Shown here piece by piece: positions 1-8,059 of a stretch of DNA of 64,000 nt. The translations under genes were made by a program, and so were the position numbers. Positions within the stretch are counted from its first letter, which is position 1. Each line of letters begins with the position of its first letter. Source of the stretch: Neolewinella lacunae (GTDB lineage: Bacteria; Bacteroidota; Bacteroidia; Chitinophagales; Saprospiraceae); NCBI RefSeq assembly GCF_014349155.1, contig NZ_JACSIT010000078.1:1-64000 (forward strand). The letters run 5' to 3'. The notes below the pieces were generated by a model. The model did no database searches and was not told the origin of the DNA. It worked only from the letters and a program-made list of their open reading frames with translations.

Positions 1-1
1 T

Positions 2-568
2 AGCGAAAGGGTAAGCTTACGTGGAATTTGTCGTTCCATGGAAGTGAGCATGACTTGGCTGATGAACTTTGCGGCTTCAATCTGGGAGCAAACGCCGGAC
101 AATTTGGGAGTAGATTACGAGCTCCTAGAGAATCTGAGTGATGAAGAGCTACAATCCGTTGAAATTCAATTAGATGAGATGTGGTCTTTCGTCGGCTGCA
201 AGAAAAACAAGCGTTGGATTTGGGTAGTCTATTGCCCAGCGATCAAGCAGGTTTTGGCCTTTCATGTTGGAGGTCGAGGCAAAGCGGACGCCGAAAAAAT
301 GCTAGATAAGCTCCCGCAACGGTTAAGAGATCACTGCCAGTTTGCTACCGATTACTGGGAGGCATACTACCAGACGATACCAAGTGACCAGCATCATCCG
401 AGTAAGGCGCTTACTTTTTTCATTGAAGGTTATTTTACGGGCGTCAGAGCAAGGGTAAGTAGATTGGTTCGGCGCAGTGTCGCTTTCTCGAAGAAGCTAG
501 AGAACCATGTGGCGGCCATTGGCTACTTCCTCTGGCAGCGAAACTTGATGGCTCACCATTACTATTGA
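2..568 (+). CDS. IS1-family transposase (InsB-like part), 5' end outside window
   Basis: DDE transposase that moves an IS1-family insertion sequence. The frame is open to the window edge; the first ATG inside is at 38, but the residues before it (SERVSLRGICRSM) fit the InsA/InsB junction region of IS1 transposases, so the gene starts upstream. Seen: 'DEMWSFVG', then 'WIWVVYC', an Asp in 'ATDYWEAYY' and a basic C-terminal block ('RVSRLVRRSVAFSKKLENH') that matches the conserved IS1 InsB tail. The stop is followed by only about 20 bp before an RHS fragment on the other strand, so the right end of the element probably lies near 575-600. No terminal repeat could be verified because the left end is missing. 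Confidence 0.85.
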   Translation, partial: SERVSLRGICRSMEVSMTWLMNFAASIWEQTPDNLGVDYELLENLSDEELQSVEIQLDEMWSFVGCKKNKRWIWVVYCPAIKQVLAFHVGGRGKADAEKMLDKLPQRLRDHCQFATDYWEAYYQTIPSDQHHPSKALTFFIEGYFTGVRARVSRLVRRSVAFSKKLENHVAAIGYFLWQRNLMAHHYY

Positions 569-593
569 TACACCGCAATATTTTTTAATGTTT

Positions 594-785
594 TTAAAAC
601 CCAAATAGATTCTTCAAATACATATATTCTTCGGGAGCAGTATTAGGAATAAACAAGCCTTCTGCTCTTAAAATTACATCCCCGAAGGCTTTTCCGGCGA
701 TGGGGGAAGCGTCGGTTACGCTGGCGAGGCGAGTTCCGGTGGTCCCAAGCGCATTCATTCCAGCGATGTGGGTAGTTGCGGTCAT
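594..785 (-). pseudogene. Truncated RHS-cassette leader fragment
   Basis: A 63-codon open frame whose first ~35 residues (MTATTHIAGM... then 'SVTDASPIAGKAFG') match the first residues of the two RHS genes further right, including the DNA upstream of the ATG (to about 828). After 'GKAFG' the similarity stops and the frame runs through unrelated sequence to a stop next to the IS1 end. I read it as a 5' stump of a third RHS cassette cut by a rearrangement or insertion. It is unlikely to be functional. Confidence 0.6.
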
Positions 786-1160
786 GCGGCTAAGATAATG
801 GTTTTTGCGGGGCGGATGGAGGGCTTGGTTTTGGCGCAGTCCAAACCAGCGAATCCGCAGAACTGAACCTCCCTAGAAAAGGCCAGACCACTTGGCTGGT
901 AGTTCTTCCAACTTCAAATCTTAACAAAACAGGCCAGACGGCTGGTTGCCGCTGCTATCTTGTCTGAATTAGGATTTATTGGATTTGAAGATTGGCTAGA
1001 TGTGCTGGGGAAGCAATGCATTTGGCCTTCGGTGAAGGGGCTGGGATTGGTCGATAGCTATGGTTACGGTTTGATGGCACTGAACAAGAAATATAGTCTA
1101 GCTACCCGCTTTTGCCCATGTCTGATGGTTAAACGATACTTGTCACGAAACTTACATATC

Positions 1161-1319
1161 TAAGAGCTTGTCTAAAATTTTTAAGAACTGATAATCAATG
1201 ACTTACGGTTCTGGCTAGACAAAAAATTGCGCGCATAGTGAATTACGTAAGCCATTTTTTGTGACGCTAGGTTCGTAAGTGCTTGGTTATCAAGAAGTAA
1301 AAATTTGGACAAGCTCTAA
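1161..1319. mobile_element. 153-bp MITE-like element with TAA target duplication
   Basis: Begins GAGCTTGTC at 1164 and ends GACAAGCTC at 1316. The two ends are imperfect inverted repeats over about 35-40 bp (AGAGCTTGTCTAAAATTTTTA against AGAGCTTGTCCAAATTTTTA on the other strand, then a weaker arm). A direct TAA flanks both sides (1161-1163 and 1317-1319). There is no coding frame inside. End sequence and 3-bp TNA-type duplication resemble non-autonomous derivatives of IS5-type elements; that family link is inference. Confidence 0.7.
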
Positions 1320-1330
1320 ATGAAGGAGAA

Positions 1331-1684
1331 TTATAATTTTGGACAGCTTCCCGGGAGACCGGGCTGTATCAATTTATTAGTAAAGGGGTCAAATTCAAAT
1401 TTATAGTATAGCTCTTTCCCCATAAGTGGAGGGTAATGAATGTAGTGATGATACGAAGAGTCGCTTCTGCTGAGTTCAATTTTTACCGTCGGCTTAACGT
1501 AATTACCTGTCACTTCGTAAAAATCGATTAGCCTCATACCGGTATAGAAATCAGGGCACTTTTTATAAATTTTTTTTAGCTCTATTTCAAAAGCTATACG
1601 CCTATAAACTTCCACCCCGTAGGGAGCTAAAAGAATCAAAACCGTCAAAAAATAAAACCACAAAGAAATTTTTTTTTGGAACAT
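1331..1684 (-). CDS. Small membrane-anchored protein, candidate RHS immunity protein
   Basis: 117 residues that I do not recognise by family. Residues about 5-25 form one hydrophobic segment (FQKKISLWFYFLTVLILLAP), so the protein is probably anchored in the inner membrane with the rest outside the cytoplasm. The ATG lies 6 bp after the stop of the RHS gene on the same strand, the usual place for the immunity gene of a polymorphic toxin. Base composition is A+T-rich like the variable toxin end of the RHS gene. The immunity role is inferred from position only. Confidence 0.6.
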   Translation of the reverse strand: MFQKKISLWFYFLTVLILLAPYGVEVYRRIAFEIELKKIYKKCPDFYTGMRLIDFYEVTGNYVKPTVKIELSRSDSSYHHYIHYPPLMGKELYYKFEFDPFTNKLIQPGLPGSCPKL

Positions 1685-1690
1685 ACTAGC

Positions 1691-3202
1691 TTATTTTCCG
1701 CGTGGAAACCCAACGGGTAGTGGAGAAAAATTTGGTACTTGCCTTTTGTATTGCCCTGCCAATTCACTGTATCTAGGAGCAAATATTGGTATATAGCCGC
1801 GCACTGTAGGTACCCCTTTACCTGAATTGCCGCCATTTCCATTGTCTCCATAACCGTCATATCCAGCCACTTCGGTAGGAGGAACGTTGCTCCAATTTGG
1901 GGCATTATCAGGGGTAGTAGCATATAAGCCGGTAAACCAGTCTTTCAAAGCAGCAAGAAATTCCGCACCTTCTAGATGGCCAAATTTCTTGGCAAAAAGC
2001 TCGCCTTGAAGATTTGATTGGAGATCTTCGTAGCTATAGGTACTCGGGTTTCCCACCAATGCCTGATAGCCTTCCACAACTTCTCCCAAAAACGTTCCAG
2101 GGTATATAGAACTTAAACCAGAGTTAATAAAATGCGAGATATCGATCCAGCCTGCTCCTTCTGTATATATGTAAAGCCAGCTAGCACCAGTACCATCTCG
2201 TCGGTCACTATTAGTCGCAAACTTCCTCTGAAAGGTCGAAAGCTTGAAATAATCTTGCATCCCTTTAAGGCTAGTTACCCCATTCCCTTCAAGATCGGAT
2301 ATTAGATTGTCAATTGTAGTTGCTCCACTTTTGACAGGTTGCTCTTCATTCATACTATTCTGAAGATTAGCAAAGAAGTCCTGTGCAGCTTGGCCTGTCA
2401 GTGTTATTGAATATGCTCCATCAGGATCAATAACGTTGATTGGGTTATTAAGACCATAATTATATGGGGAAACAGAGTTGAAACTTGCGGCTGCTGGATC
2501 CACCTGCCCCCATCTCCCCACCGTCGGATCATACCACCTCGCCCCATAATCCATCAACCCCAACTCCTCATTCAATTCCTTCCCATTAAACTTATACCGC
2601 ACATCCTCCGCCCCAGCAGCATTCATCCAACTGTAGTTTTGCGCCAGGCCGAAGGGGTAATAATGGTTCTCCTGTAGCACCTCGTTGCTGCTCGTGTTCG
2701 TCACGTCTATTTTGTTGTCGCCGTTCAGGTCGGCGAAGGTGAGTCGGGTATTCCCCAGGTGGTCGCGAATGGCGTATTCGTACTGCCATCCGCCGCCGGA
2801 TTTTGGGGTCACGCGCCCTTCTTCGTGGTAAATCGCTTCCAGCAATCCTTTGCGGTATTCGATGCCGCCTTCGTAGTCGTGGACATAATTATCCGCTGGC
2901 AATGGCCCGGCAGCGGTGGTCCGCAGTTTAGTGCCCGTCGCGTCGTAAACCATCGTCAGCGACTTTCCGCCGCTGTAGTTGATCGTTTGCGGCAGGTTCA
3001 AATAGTTGTAAGTGATCGGGGTCGTGATGCCTTTGTAGGGATCGGTGCTCAAATTCCCGTTGGCGTCGTAGCCGAAGGTGCCCGTGCCTGGTTGGAAGCC
3101 GAAGGCTTTGCCGGCGGCGGGGGAAGCGTCGGTTACGCTGTTGAGCGGGGTTCCGGTAGAACAACGCTTGATTATTCCAGCGAAGTGGGCAGCTGCTGTC
3201 AT
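1691..3202 (-). CDS. RHS repeat-associated core protein with variable C-terminus (cassette 1)
   Basis: 503 residues. Seen: YD-type repeat pieces ('FGYDANGNL', 'YNYLNLPQTI'), then the RHS-associated core ('IRDHLGNTRLTF', 'YYPFGLAQ', 'YKFNGKE', 'ELGLMDYGARWYDPTVGRW', 'PYNYGLNNPINVIDPDG') up to about residue 260. An unrelated ~240-residue tail follows, containing 'GWIDISHF' and 'YEDLQSNLQGELFAKKFG'. In this family the part after the DPxG border is the variable toxin; I cannot assign an activity to this tail. The protein is far shorter than full RHS shells (over 1,000 residues) and has no signal peptide, so it may be an orphan or donor cassette. The frame stays open upstream of the chosen ATG. 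The first ~200 codons are nearly identical in DNA to cassette 2. Confidence 0.75.
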   Translation of the reverse strand: MTAAAHFAGIIKRCSTGTPLNSVTDASPAAGKAFGFQPGTGTFGYDANGNLSTDPYKGITTPITYNYLNLPQTINYSGGKSLTMVYDATGTKLRTTAAGPLPADNYVHDYEGGIEYRKGLLEAIYHEEGRVTPKSGGGWQYEYAIRDHLGNTRLTFADLNGDNKIDVTNTSSNEVLQENHYYPFGLAQNYSWMNAAGAEDVRYKFNGKELNEELGLMDYGARWYDPTVGRWGQVDPAAASFNSVSPYNYGLNNPINVIDPDGAYSITLTGQAAQDFFANLQNSMNEEQPVKSGATTIDNLISDLEGNGVTSLKGMQDYFKLSTFQRKFATNSDRRDGTGASWLYIYTEGAGWIDISHFINSGLSSIYPGTFLGEVVEGYQALVGNPSTYSYEDLQSNLQGELFAKKFGHLEGAEFLAALKDWFTGLYATTPDNAPNWSNVPPTEVAGYDGYGDNGNGGNSGKGVPTVRGYIPIFAPRYSELAGQYKRQVPNFSPLPVGFPRGK

Positions 3203-3256
3203 GCGGCTAAGATAACAGTTATTGCCGGGCGGGAGGAGGGCTTTTTGCGTGGCGGC
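2581..3256. repeat. 676-bp direct repeat, copy A (RHS core)
   Basis: Colinear without gaps with 4822-5497 (constant offset 2241 bp) and nearly identical by eye. Homology starts inside the codons for 'YKFNG' and ends about 55 bp upstream of the ATG. The sharp left border coincides with the point where the two proteins diverge, as expected for cassettes that exchange ends by recombination. Confidence 0.9.
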
Positions 3257-3408
3257 GGGGGTTAGTCCTTCAAAATTCGCCAGATATCGGCAGGGGTATT
3301 ACACATGGCGCCTTCGCATTGGTTCCTGCGAAGTTCCGGCGGGCGCTGAAAGCTGGCAAGATGGGGTTGGCCGGACGGTTACCCAAGACGAATACCGCGT
3401 GTAACTAC

Positions 3409-3975
3409 TCATTGGGGCAAGGGGGGGCAGGGTGGCAATGCTATTTTAAATGACCCAGAAGAAATCATCTCCGCTAAAGAAACTGGCCATATTATTGTCT
3501 CACAGATACCAGTTTCTACCCGTGTGAGTCCCGATTCTTTTAAAAAAAACTCAACCGTTGCATGTGGGTAGTCATTCATTGCCCCAGGGTACAAATCATC
3601 CTTTTTTTCTTGTGCTAATCTTAATGAGGACTCCCATATTGTATTATAATCTTCAAAATCCACGGCTCTGCAATTTTCGGTAAAATCCTTCTTCAAGGGG
3701 CCACCACTAATTTCCTTTTGACAAACCAGAAAATGAGTTGAAAACTTTGATATGGTAAATATATTACCATTAAGACCTAGTGGTCTACTTATAGATAGTC
3801 GAATCTTGTCCACTGGGCTGTTTTCAAGCATGTCTTCACCATTTAATGACCAGCCATAAATTTCTCTCGCTCGTGCGAGCTCGGCCTCTGATGGTTCTTC
3901 ATCTTTTGATTCATTACTCGGGCACCCTAACGATATTAGAGTAATAATGAAGTAAAAAATATATTGTTTTCTCAT
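3409..3975 (-). CDS. Predicted lipoprotein, candidate immunity protein for RHS cassette 2
   Basis: I choose the ATG at 3975, which gives MRKQYIFYFIITLISLGC, a clean lipoprotein signal peptide (lipobox LISLGC); an upstream ATG at 4002 would overlap the RHS gene. The mature part is about 170 residues, acidic and of no family I recognise. The gene starts 4 bp after the stop of RHS cassette 2, so it probably shares its transcript. Known: many toxins acting in the envelope have lipoprotein immunity partners. Inferred: this one neutralises the cassette-2 toxin end. Confidence 0.65.
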   Translation of the reverse strand: MRKQYIFYFIITLISLGCPSNESKDEEPSEAELARAREIYGWSLNGEDMLENSPVDKIRLSISRPLGLNGNIFTISKFSTHFLVCQKEISGGPLKKDFTENCRAVDFEDYNTIWESSLRLAQEKKDDLYPGAMNDYPHATVEFFLKESGLTRVETGICETIIWPVSLAEMISSGSFKIALPPCPPLPQ

Positions 3976-3979
3976 TTTG

Positions 3980-5539
3980 TTATCTAGGTATTCTATGGCC
4001 AAGCCAGTTTATAACTTGCCCAACTCCGTTAGGTATTTCGGTTGCTAAAGTTTTTGGATTCATTCTAGTACTTGAGTAAATACTGTAACCATGTACAGAA
4101 CCTATCAACAACGGCTGACTACGATCAAAACCCTTACTGTGTAAAGTTTTATCATAGTCTACACCATATCCTCCTAAAAGCGATGACGGTTGATGGATTC
4201 TGTATACATTATCTCTAGAAATACTAAGGTTATCTGCTCCTTTCATTGGATGCACGTGGCCAGTCATAACGATTCCTGGGAAACTCTGTTTCAAAGAATA
4301 CGCAGCTGGCATATCAAAACTATTTGCTGACCGATTTCTGTCGCCTATGTCAACTGCTTGGAGTTGTTTCGACCCTTCGCCAAGCACCAATGCAAATGCC
4401 CTTTCTTTATTTTCAGATTCTGCTGTATTTACGACTTCGCCCATCTGTCTTCTTGTTTGAGTACCAATAAAATAAGATGATGATGCTCGATATAAACTTC
4501 CCATACTATTCGCATCATCTGCGTCAATTCCAATTGCACTTGCTAAATAAGCTACAAAATCGGAAGTGCCATCTTCTATAAAATGATCTTCATTTACGTG
4601 GGAATCATTTATCACATTGACTAAAACACCTTGAGTGTCGTATACTCGAGTTGTATCTCCCAAAGGATCAACATTAGTGATTGGATTATTTAACATTGAA
4701 TTATATGGCGAAGCCCATGTGAATGCCTCAGCCTTTGGATCCACCTGCATCCACCGCCCCAAAGCCCCATCATAACTCCGAAACGGAGCCATCTCCCAGC
4801 CCAATTCCTCCACCCGCTCAATCCCATTAAACTTATACCGCACATCCTCCGCCCCAGCAGCATTCATCCAGCTGTAGTGCTGCGCTAAGCCGAAGGGGTA
4901 ATAATGGTTCTCCTGCAGCACCTCGTTAGTGCTGGTATTCGTCACGTCTATTTTGCTGTCGCCGTTCAGGTCGGCGAAAGTCAGTCGGGTATTTCCCAGG
5001 TGGTCACGGATCGAGTACTCATACTGCCATCCGCCGCCGGATTTTGGGGTCACGCGCCCTTCTTCGTGGTAAATCGCTTCCAGCAATCCTTTACGGTACT
5101 CGATGCCACCTGCGTAGTCGTGGATATAATTATCCGCTGGCAATGGCCCGGCAGCGGTGGTCCGCAGTTTAGTGCCCGTCGCGTCATAAACCATTGTCAG
5201 CGACTTTCCTCCGCCGTAGTTGATGGTTTGCGGCAGGTTCAAATAGTTGTAAGTGATCGGGGTTGTGATGCCTTTGTAGGGATCGGTGCGCAAATTCCCG
5301 TTGGCGTCGTAGCCAAAGGTGCCCGTGCCTGGTTGGAAGCCGAAGGCTTTGCCGGCGGCGGGGGAAGCGTCGGTTACGCTGTTGAGCGGGGTTCCGGTGG
5401 TCCCGCGCCGATTCATTCCAGCGTAGTGAGCAGCTGCTGTCATGCGGCTAAGATAACAGTTATTGCCGGGCGAGAGGAGGGCTTTTTGCGTGGCGGCATA
5501 CCCTGTTCTTTGAACATTCGCCTGACGTTGCCGAGACAT
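3980..5539 (-). CDS. RHS core protein with JAB/MPN-like C-terminal toxin domain (cassette 2)
   Basis: 519 residues from the ATG at 5539; a second ATG at 5443 matches the start used for cassette 1. RHS core as in cassette 1 up to 'NPITNVDPLGD'. The tail of about 220 residues contains 'ERAFALVLGEG' and then 'GHVHPMKGADNLSISRD', which fits the JAMM metallo-isopeptidase pattern (Glu ... HxHP ... Ser ... Asp), although the Ser-Asp spacing is one residue unusual. Known: JAB-like domains are a recurrent toxin class at the ends of RHS proteins. Inferred: a zinc peptidase toxin. No signal peptide or long YD shell is present, so this may be a short orphan cassette. Confidence 0.72.
   Translation of the reverse strand: MSRQRQANVQRTGYAATQKALLSPGNNCYLSRMTAAAHYAGMNRRGTTGTPLNSVTDASPAAGKAFGFQPGTGTFGYDANGNLRTDPYKGITTPITYNYLNLPQTINYGGGKSLTMVYDATGTKLRTTAAGPLPADNYIHDYAGGIEYRKGLLEAIYHEEGRVTPKSGGGWQYEYSIRDHLGNTRLTFADLNGDSKIDVTNTSTNEVLQENHYYPFGLAQHYSWMNAAGAEDVRYKFNGIERVEELGWEMAPFRSYDGALGRWMQVDPKAEAFTWASPYNSMLNNPITNVDPLGDTTRVYDTQGVLVNVINDSHVNEDHFIEDGTSDFVAYLASAIGIDADDANSMGSLYRASSSYFIGTQTRRQMGEVVNTAESENKERAFALVLGEGSKQLQAVDIGDRNRSANSFDMPAAYSLKQSFPGIVMTGHVHPMKGADNLSISRDNVYRIHQPSSLLGGYGVDYDKTLHSKGFDRSQPLLIGSVHGYSIYSSTRMNPKTLATEIPNGVGQVINWLGHRIPR
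4822..5497. repeat. 676-bp direct repeat, copy B (RHS core)
   Basis: Partner of 2581-3256. The copies lie in direct orientation 2241 bp apart, so recombination between them would delete or amplify one toxin/immunity pair (the segment between them carries cassette 2's toxin end and its lipoprotein gene). Confidence 0.9.
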
Positions 5540-5631
5540 TCCGCGTAGCGTCTTTGTATTGTTTCCTGCAAGGTCCCTGCGGCTAATCAGTAAGGCAAAT
5601 CAGCTCCAAGCCCCTCGCTGCCAACGCTTTG

Positions 5632-5982
5632 CTACACCTTCTTCACAAATTCAGATTTAAGCGCCATCGCTCCGTAGCCCTCGATTTTGCAATCGATGTT
5701 GTGGTCGCCGTCCGTCAGGCGGATGTTTTTCACCTTGGTGCCCACCTTGATGGGTTTAGGGTGGCCTTTTACGGGAAGGTTTTTGATCACCAGCACCGTA
5801 TCGCCGTTTTGCAGCACGTTGTCGTAGGCGTCTTTGACAACCAAGCCGGTCGGCACGTCCGCTGCTTCTTCTTGCGGGGCCGACCACACCAGGTCACATT
5901 CCGGGCAGGCGAACGTGTCGTTTTCCAGGGCGTAGGCGTAGGGGGAGCCGCAACCGGGGCAAGTTTTCAAGGTATCTGGCAT
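5632..5982 (-). CDS. yjdM: YjdM/PhnA-family zinc-ribbon protein
   Basis: 116 residues. Residues 8-35 carry a zinc ribbon with two Cys pairs (CPGCGSPY ... CPEC), followed by the small beta-barrel domain typical of the family ('VVKDAYDNVLQNGDTVLVIKNLP' region and 'LTDGDHNIDCKIEGYGAMALKSEFVKKV' region, quoted here as landmarks only in part). Length is normal (about 110). Formerly called PhnA, it lies in some phosphonate gene clusters but is not a phosphonoacetate hydrolase; its exact role is unsettled. It stands alone here, with its own -7 box upstream. Confidence 0.9.
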   Translation of the reverse strand: MPDTLKTCPGCGSPYAYALENDTFACPECDLVWSAPQEEAADVPTGLVVKDAYDNVLQNGDTVLVIKNLPVKGHPKPIKVGTKVKNIRLTDGDHNIDCKIEGYGAMALKSEFVKKV

Positions 5983-6030
5983 AGGAACGGATTTTTAAGC
6001 GCATCGGCAACCAACGCAGTTGCCGAAGGA

Positions 6031-6038
6031 CAAAGGTA
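6031..6038 (-). promoter_or_regulatory. Predicted -7 box TACCTTTG for yjdM
   Basis: Matches the Bacteroidota consensus TAnnTTTG, about 49 bp before the ATG. I see no clear TTG -33 element. The leader between them can fold a 7-bp hairpin (CGGCAAC/GTTGCCG, 6005-6025). Confidence 0.45.
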
Positions 6039-6076
6039 GGGGAAGGAGCCTTAGGGTCCTTGCTTTTGTATTTTTT

Positions 6077-6094
6077 GGGCGCGGCCGCAGGTGC
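6077..6094 (-). repeat. 18-bp dispersed repeat, exact copy
   Basis: GCACCTGCGGCCGCGCCC read on the minus strand. Intergenic, 95 bp upstream of yjdM and just before its -7 box. First copy from the left; none lies in the RHS/IS island. Confidence 0.9.
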
Positions 6095-6131
6095 GAGGTA
6101 CGCCACGCTGAAAGCAAGGGAAGCCCTAATC

Positions 6132-6190
6132 TTATTCCAACATCACCTTACCCATTAGGGTCCTTCCGCCGTCGCGCACCACATTAGGGG
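6132..6190 (-). pseudogene. Relic of a T9SS C-terminal sorting domain
   Basis: Conceptual translation ends VVRDGGRTLMGKVMLE followed by TAA. This lines up with the end of the T9SS cargo protein encoded at 10095-10958 (VRDAGRVMMGKVVLE). No start or body of the gene remains in the roughly 310-bp gap, so this is the 3' stump of a deleted paralogue. The rest of the gap (5983-6291) holds one 18-bp repeat and nothing else I recognise. Confidence 0.55.
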
Positions 6191-6291
6191 GATAACTACA
6201 GTCCTTCCGTATGCTCCCCTTCGAACCCAGTCAGGCTAATCTCAATGCCGAAAATATGATACCAAATCCTCATTCCTGTATTTCACCTCCG

Positions 6292-8049
6292 TCATTCTAT
6301 GATCACCAAGTTGTCCGTTGTCTCGAAATAAGCGTAAAATTGTTGGCTGCCACTGGGGAAAGCTCCGAATTGTAAATGGTGAGGCAGGCTACGCAGAAAG
6401 GTAAAATCAGTAGCGTTAAAAATAGACGTGGAACCAGCCGCCAATTGGCCGTCGTCAGAGATGGCAAGGAGGTAGTCATTGAAAGAACCCGCTAAGCTGT
6501 TGAGGGACGATGTTAGTCGTTTCTGTCTTCCGTGAAAAAGGCATGCACCGTCCGCAGAAATAAGGATACGGTAATAAAAGGCGTGGAAGAGATTCGTAAT
6601 GCTGGTCTCCATGGTAAGTAGTCCATCCGCTGCAAAGTAGCGCTGTAGTGTGCCGCCAAAAGGCTCATCGCTCCCTACGTAAAGCAAGCCACTGGCCGCG
6701 TGATAGGTAGCCGTGGGATATCGACCAATGGGTATTTCACTCAATAACTCACCAGAAGTTCCACTGTATAACCGCAGCATACCTGGAAAATCATCAGTAA
6801 AATATACCAGATTGCCCATACCGACCTCCACCAGACCTGAAGAATGATTATGTGAATCGTCAGAAGGCAATTCAATCTCAATAGTACGCAGAGCCATCTG
6901 ACGCTCTAGGTCAAATACTTCTACTACTTGTTGTCCTTCGATAAGCACATAAAGCCGGTCAGCCGAAGTATTCAGATGGAAGGACACCGGTTTGCCATTA
7001 AGGGGCAGGCTATGCGTTACCGCTCCTGCATCCACATCGATAAAAAGTAAGCGCTCATTCTGCTGATCAAGCGCATATAGAAAAGAACGCGTAGGGTCGG
7101 CTATAAGGCCCCCTAGCTTACCGCCAACATTAACTGTGGGATACTGAAATTCTGCAACCAAATCATCTGACACCAAGTTTCGGGATTCTAGTTGTTTTGT
7201 AATCCGGTATTTCGCCTCCCTACCAACTATAGCCTCAGTATCGGTAAAAGTACGCTCCGAAAAAGGCAAGAAAGCAATGTCCATCTCCTCTCCCGTATCC
7301 TCATAAATACGGGTAACTACGTAACGAATGAATTGGGTGCTGTCCCTGCTTTCCCATTCGATTACTGTGCCTGTCAAGCTCGCTTGAGCAAGTATCAGTA
7401 CCGGGGTATCGGGCACAGGCACTACATCGACTAAGCCCCTGTCACTATCAGAGAGATCCGTATCATCTGTAATTTTGAAGGTAAGCTCGTGCCTGCCCAG
7501 CGAAGTAAGTGCAAATCTTAAATCACTGGCAAAAAAACCTGTCGGCCCTTGAAAAACTACCCCATCAAGACTACTGGTGATTGTTAGACTCCAAGGTATG
7601 CCCATCGGCTGGTCCTCATCTCTGATTAAAAACCCTACTGTTATTGAGTCTCCCAGCAAAAATATAGAAGCAAAGTTCTCATTAAATGAATTAATTTCCA
7701 GATCGGGCGGGTTATTCCCCTCTCTAAATTTGATCTCTCCGCGAAATACTGGGTGATCGTTTATGGTGAACGCTACAGACATTGTTCCAAAGACAGTATC
7801 TTTAGCAACAAATAAATAATCTCCAGTCGGGATATCGCGAAATCGAACAATCCCGTTTGCATCGGTAACCTGAGCCCCTACACCTTCCACAGCAGGAGTA
7901 ATGGTAACAACAACACCCGTAAGCGGACCATTGGGATTGGTCACCGTTATCTCTGCTGAACCAGTAAGTATCATCTCTACTTTTTCGCAAGTGGAGCCTA
8001 ACAATATCACCAGCAGCACTGGCAAGCCATAATAAAGAGATATTTTCAT
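6292..8049 (-). CDS. Lipoprotein with carboxypeptidase-regulatory-like and beta-propeller domains
   Basis: 585 residues from the ATG at 8049, chosen because it gives a lipoprotein signal (MKISLYYGLPVLLVILLGSTC) and sits 11 bp after the upstream gene; a longer frame to 8223 would overlap that gene. Order: lipobox Cys about residue 20; a transthyretin-like domain ('AEITVTNPNGPLTGVVVTIT'); an Ig/PKD-like and fibronectin-type stretch; from about residue 300 a WD/YVTN-type propeller ('SFLYALDQQNERLLFIDVDA', 'LYVGSDEPFGG'). Likely a surface or periplasmic binding/scaffold lipoprotein of unknown ligand. It is a paralogue of the gene immediately upstream and probably co-transcribed with it. Confidence 0.75.
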   Translation of the reverse strand: MKISLYYGLPVLLVILLGSTCEKVEMILTGSAEITVTNPNGPLTGVVVTITPAVEGVGAQVTDANGIVRFRDIPTGDYLFVAKDTVFGTMSVAFTINDHPVFRGEIKFREGNNPPDLEINSFNENFASIFLLGDSITVGFLIRDEDQPMGIPWSLTITSSLDGVVFQGPTGFFASDLRFALTSLGRHELTFKITDDTDLSDSDRGLVDVVPVPDTPVLILAQASLTGTVIEWESRDSTQFIRYVVTRIYEDTGEEMDIAFLPFSERTFTDTEAIVGREAKYRITKQLESRNLVSDDLVAEFQYPTVNVGGKLGGLIADPTRSFLYALDQQNERLLFIDVDAGAVTHSLPLNGKPVSFHLNTSADRLYVLIEGQQVVEVFDLERQMALRTIEIELPSDDSHNHSSGLVEVGMGNLVYFTDDFPGMLRLYSGTSGELLSEIPIGRYPTATYHAASGLLYVGSDEPFGGTLQRYFAADGLLTMETSITNLFHAFYYRILISADGACLFHGRQKRLTSSLNSLAGSFNDYLLAISDDGQLAAGSTSIFNATDFTFLRSLPHHLQFGAFPSGSQQFYAYFETTDNLVIIE

Positions 8050-8059
8050 AGCAGAACGA

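Noticed and set aside
960-1163. 67-codon open frame
   Set aside because: No similarity or start signal, and it ends at the border of the MITE-like element; likely chance in a decayed region.
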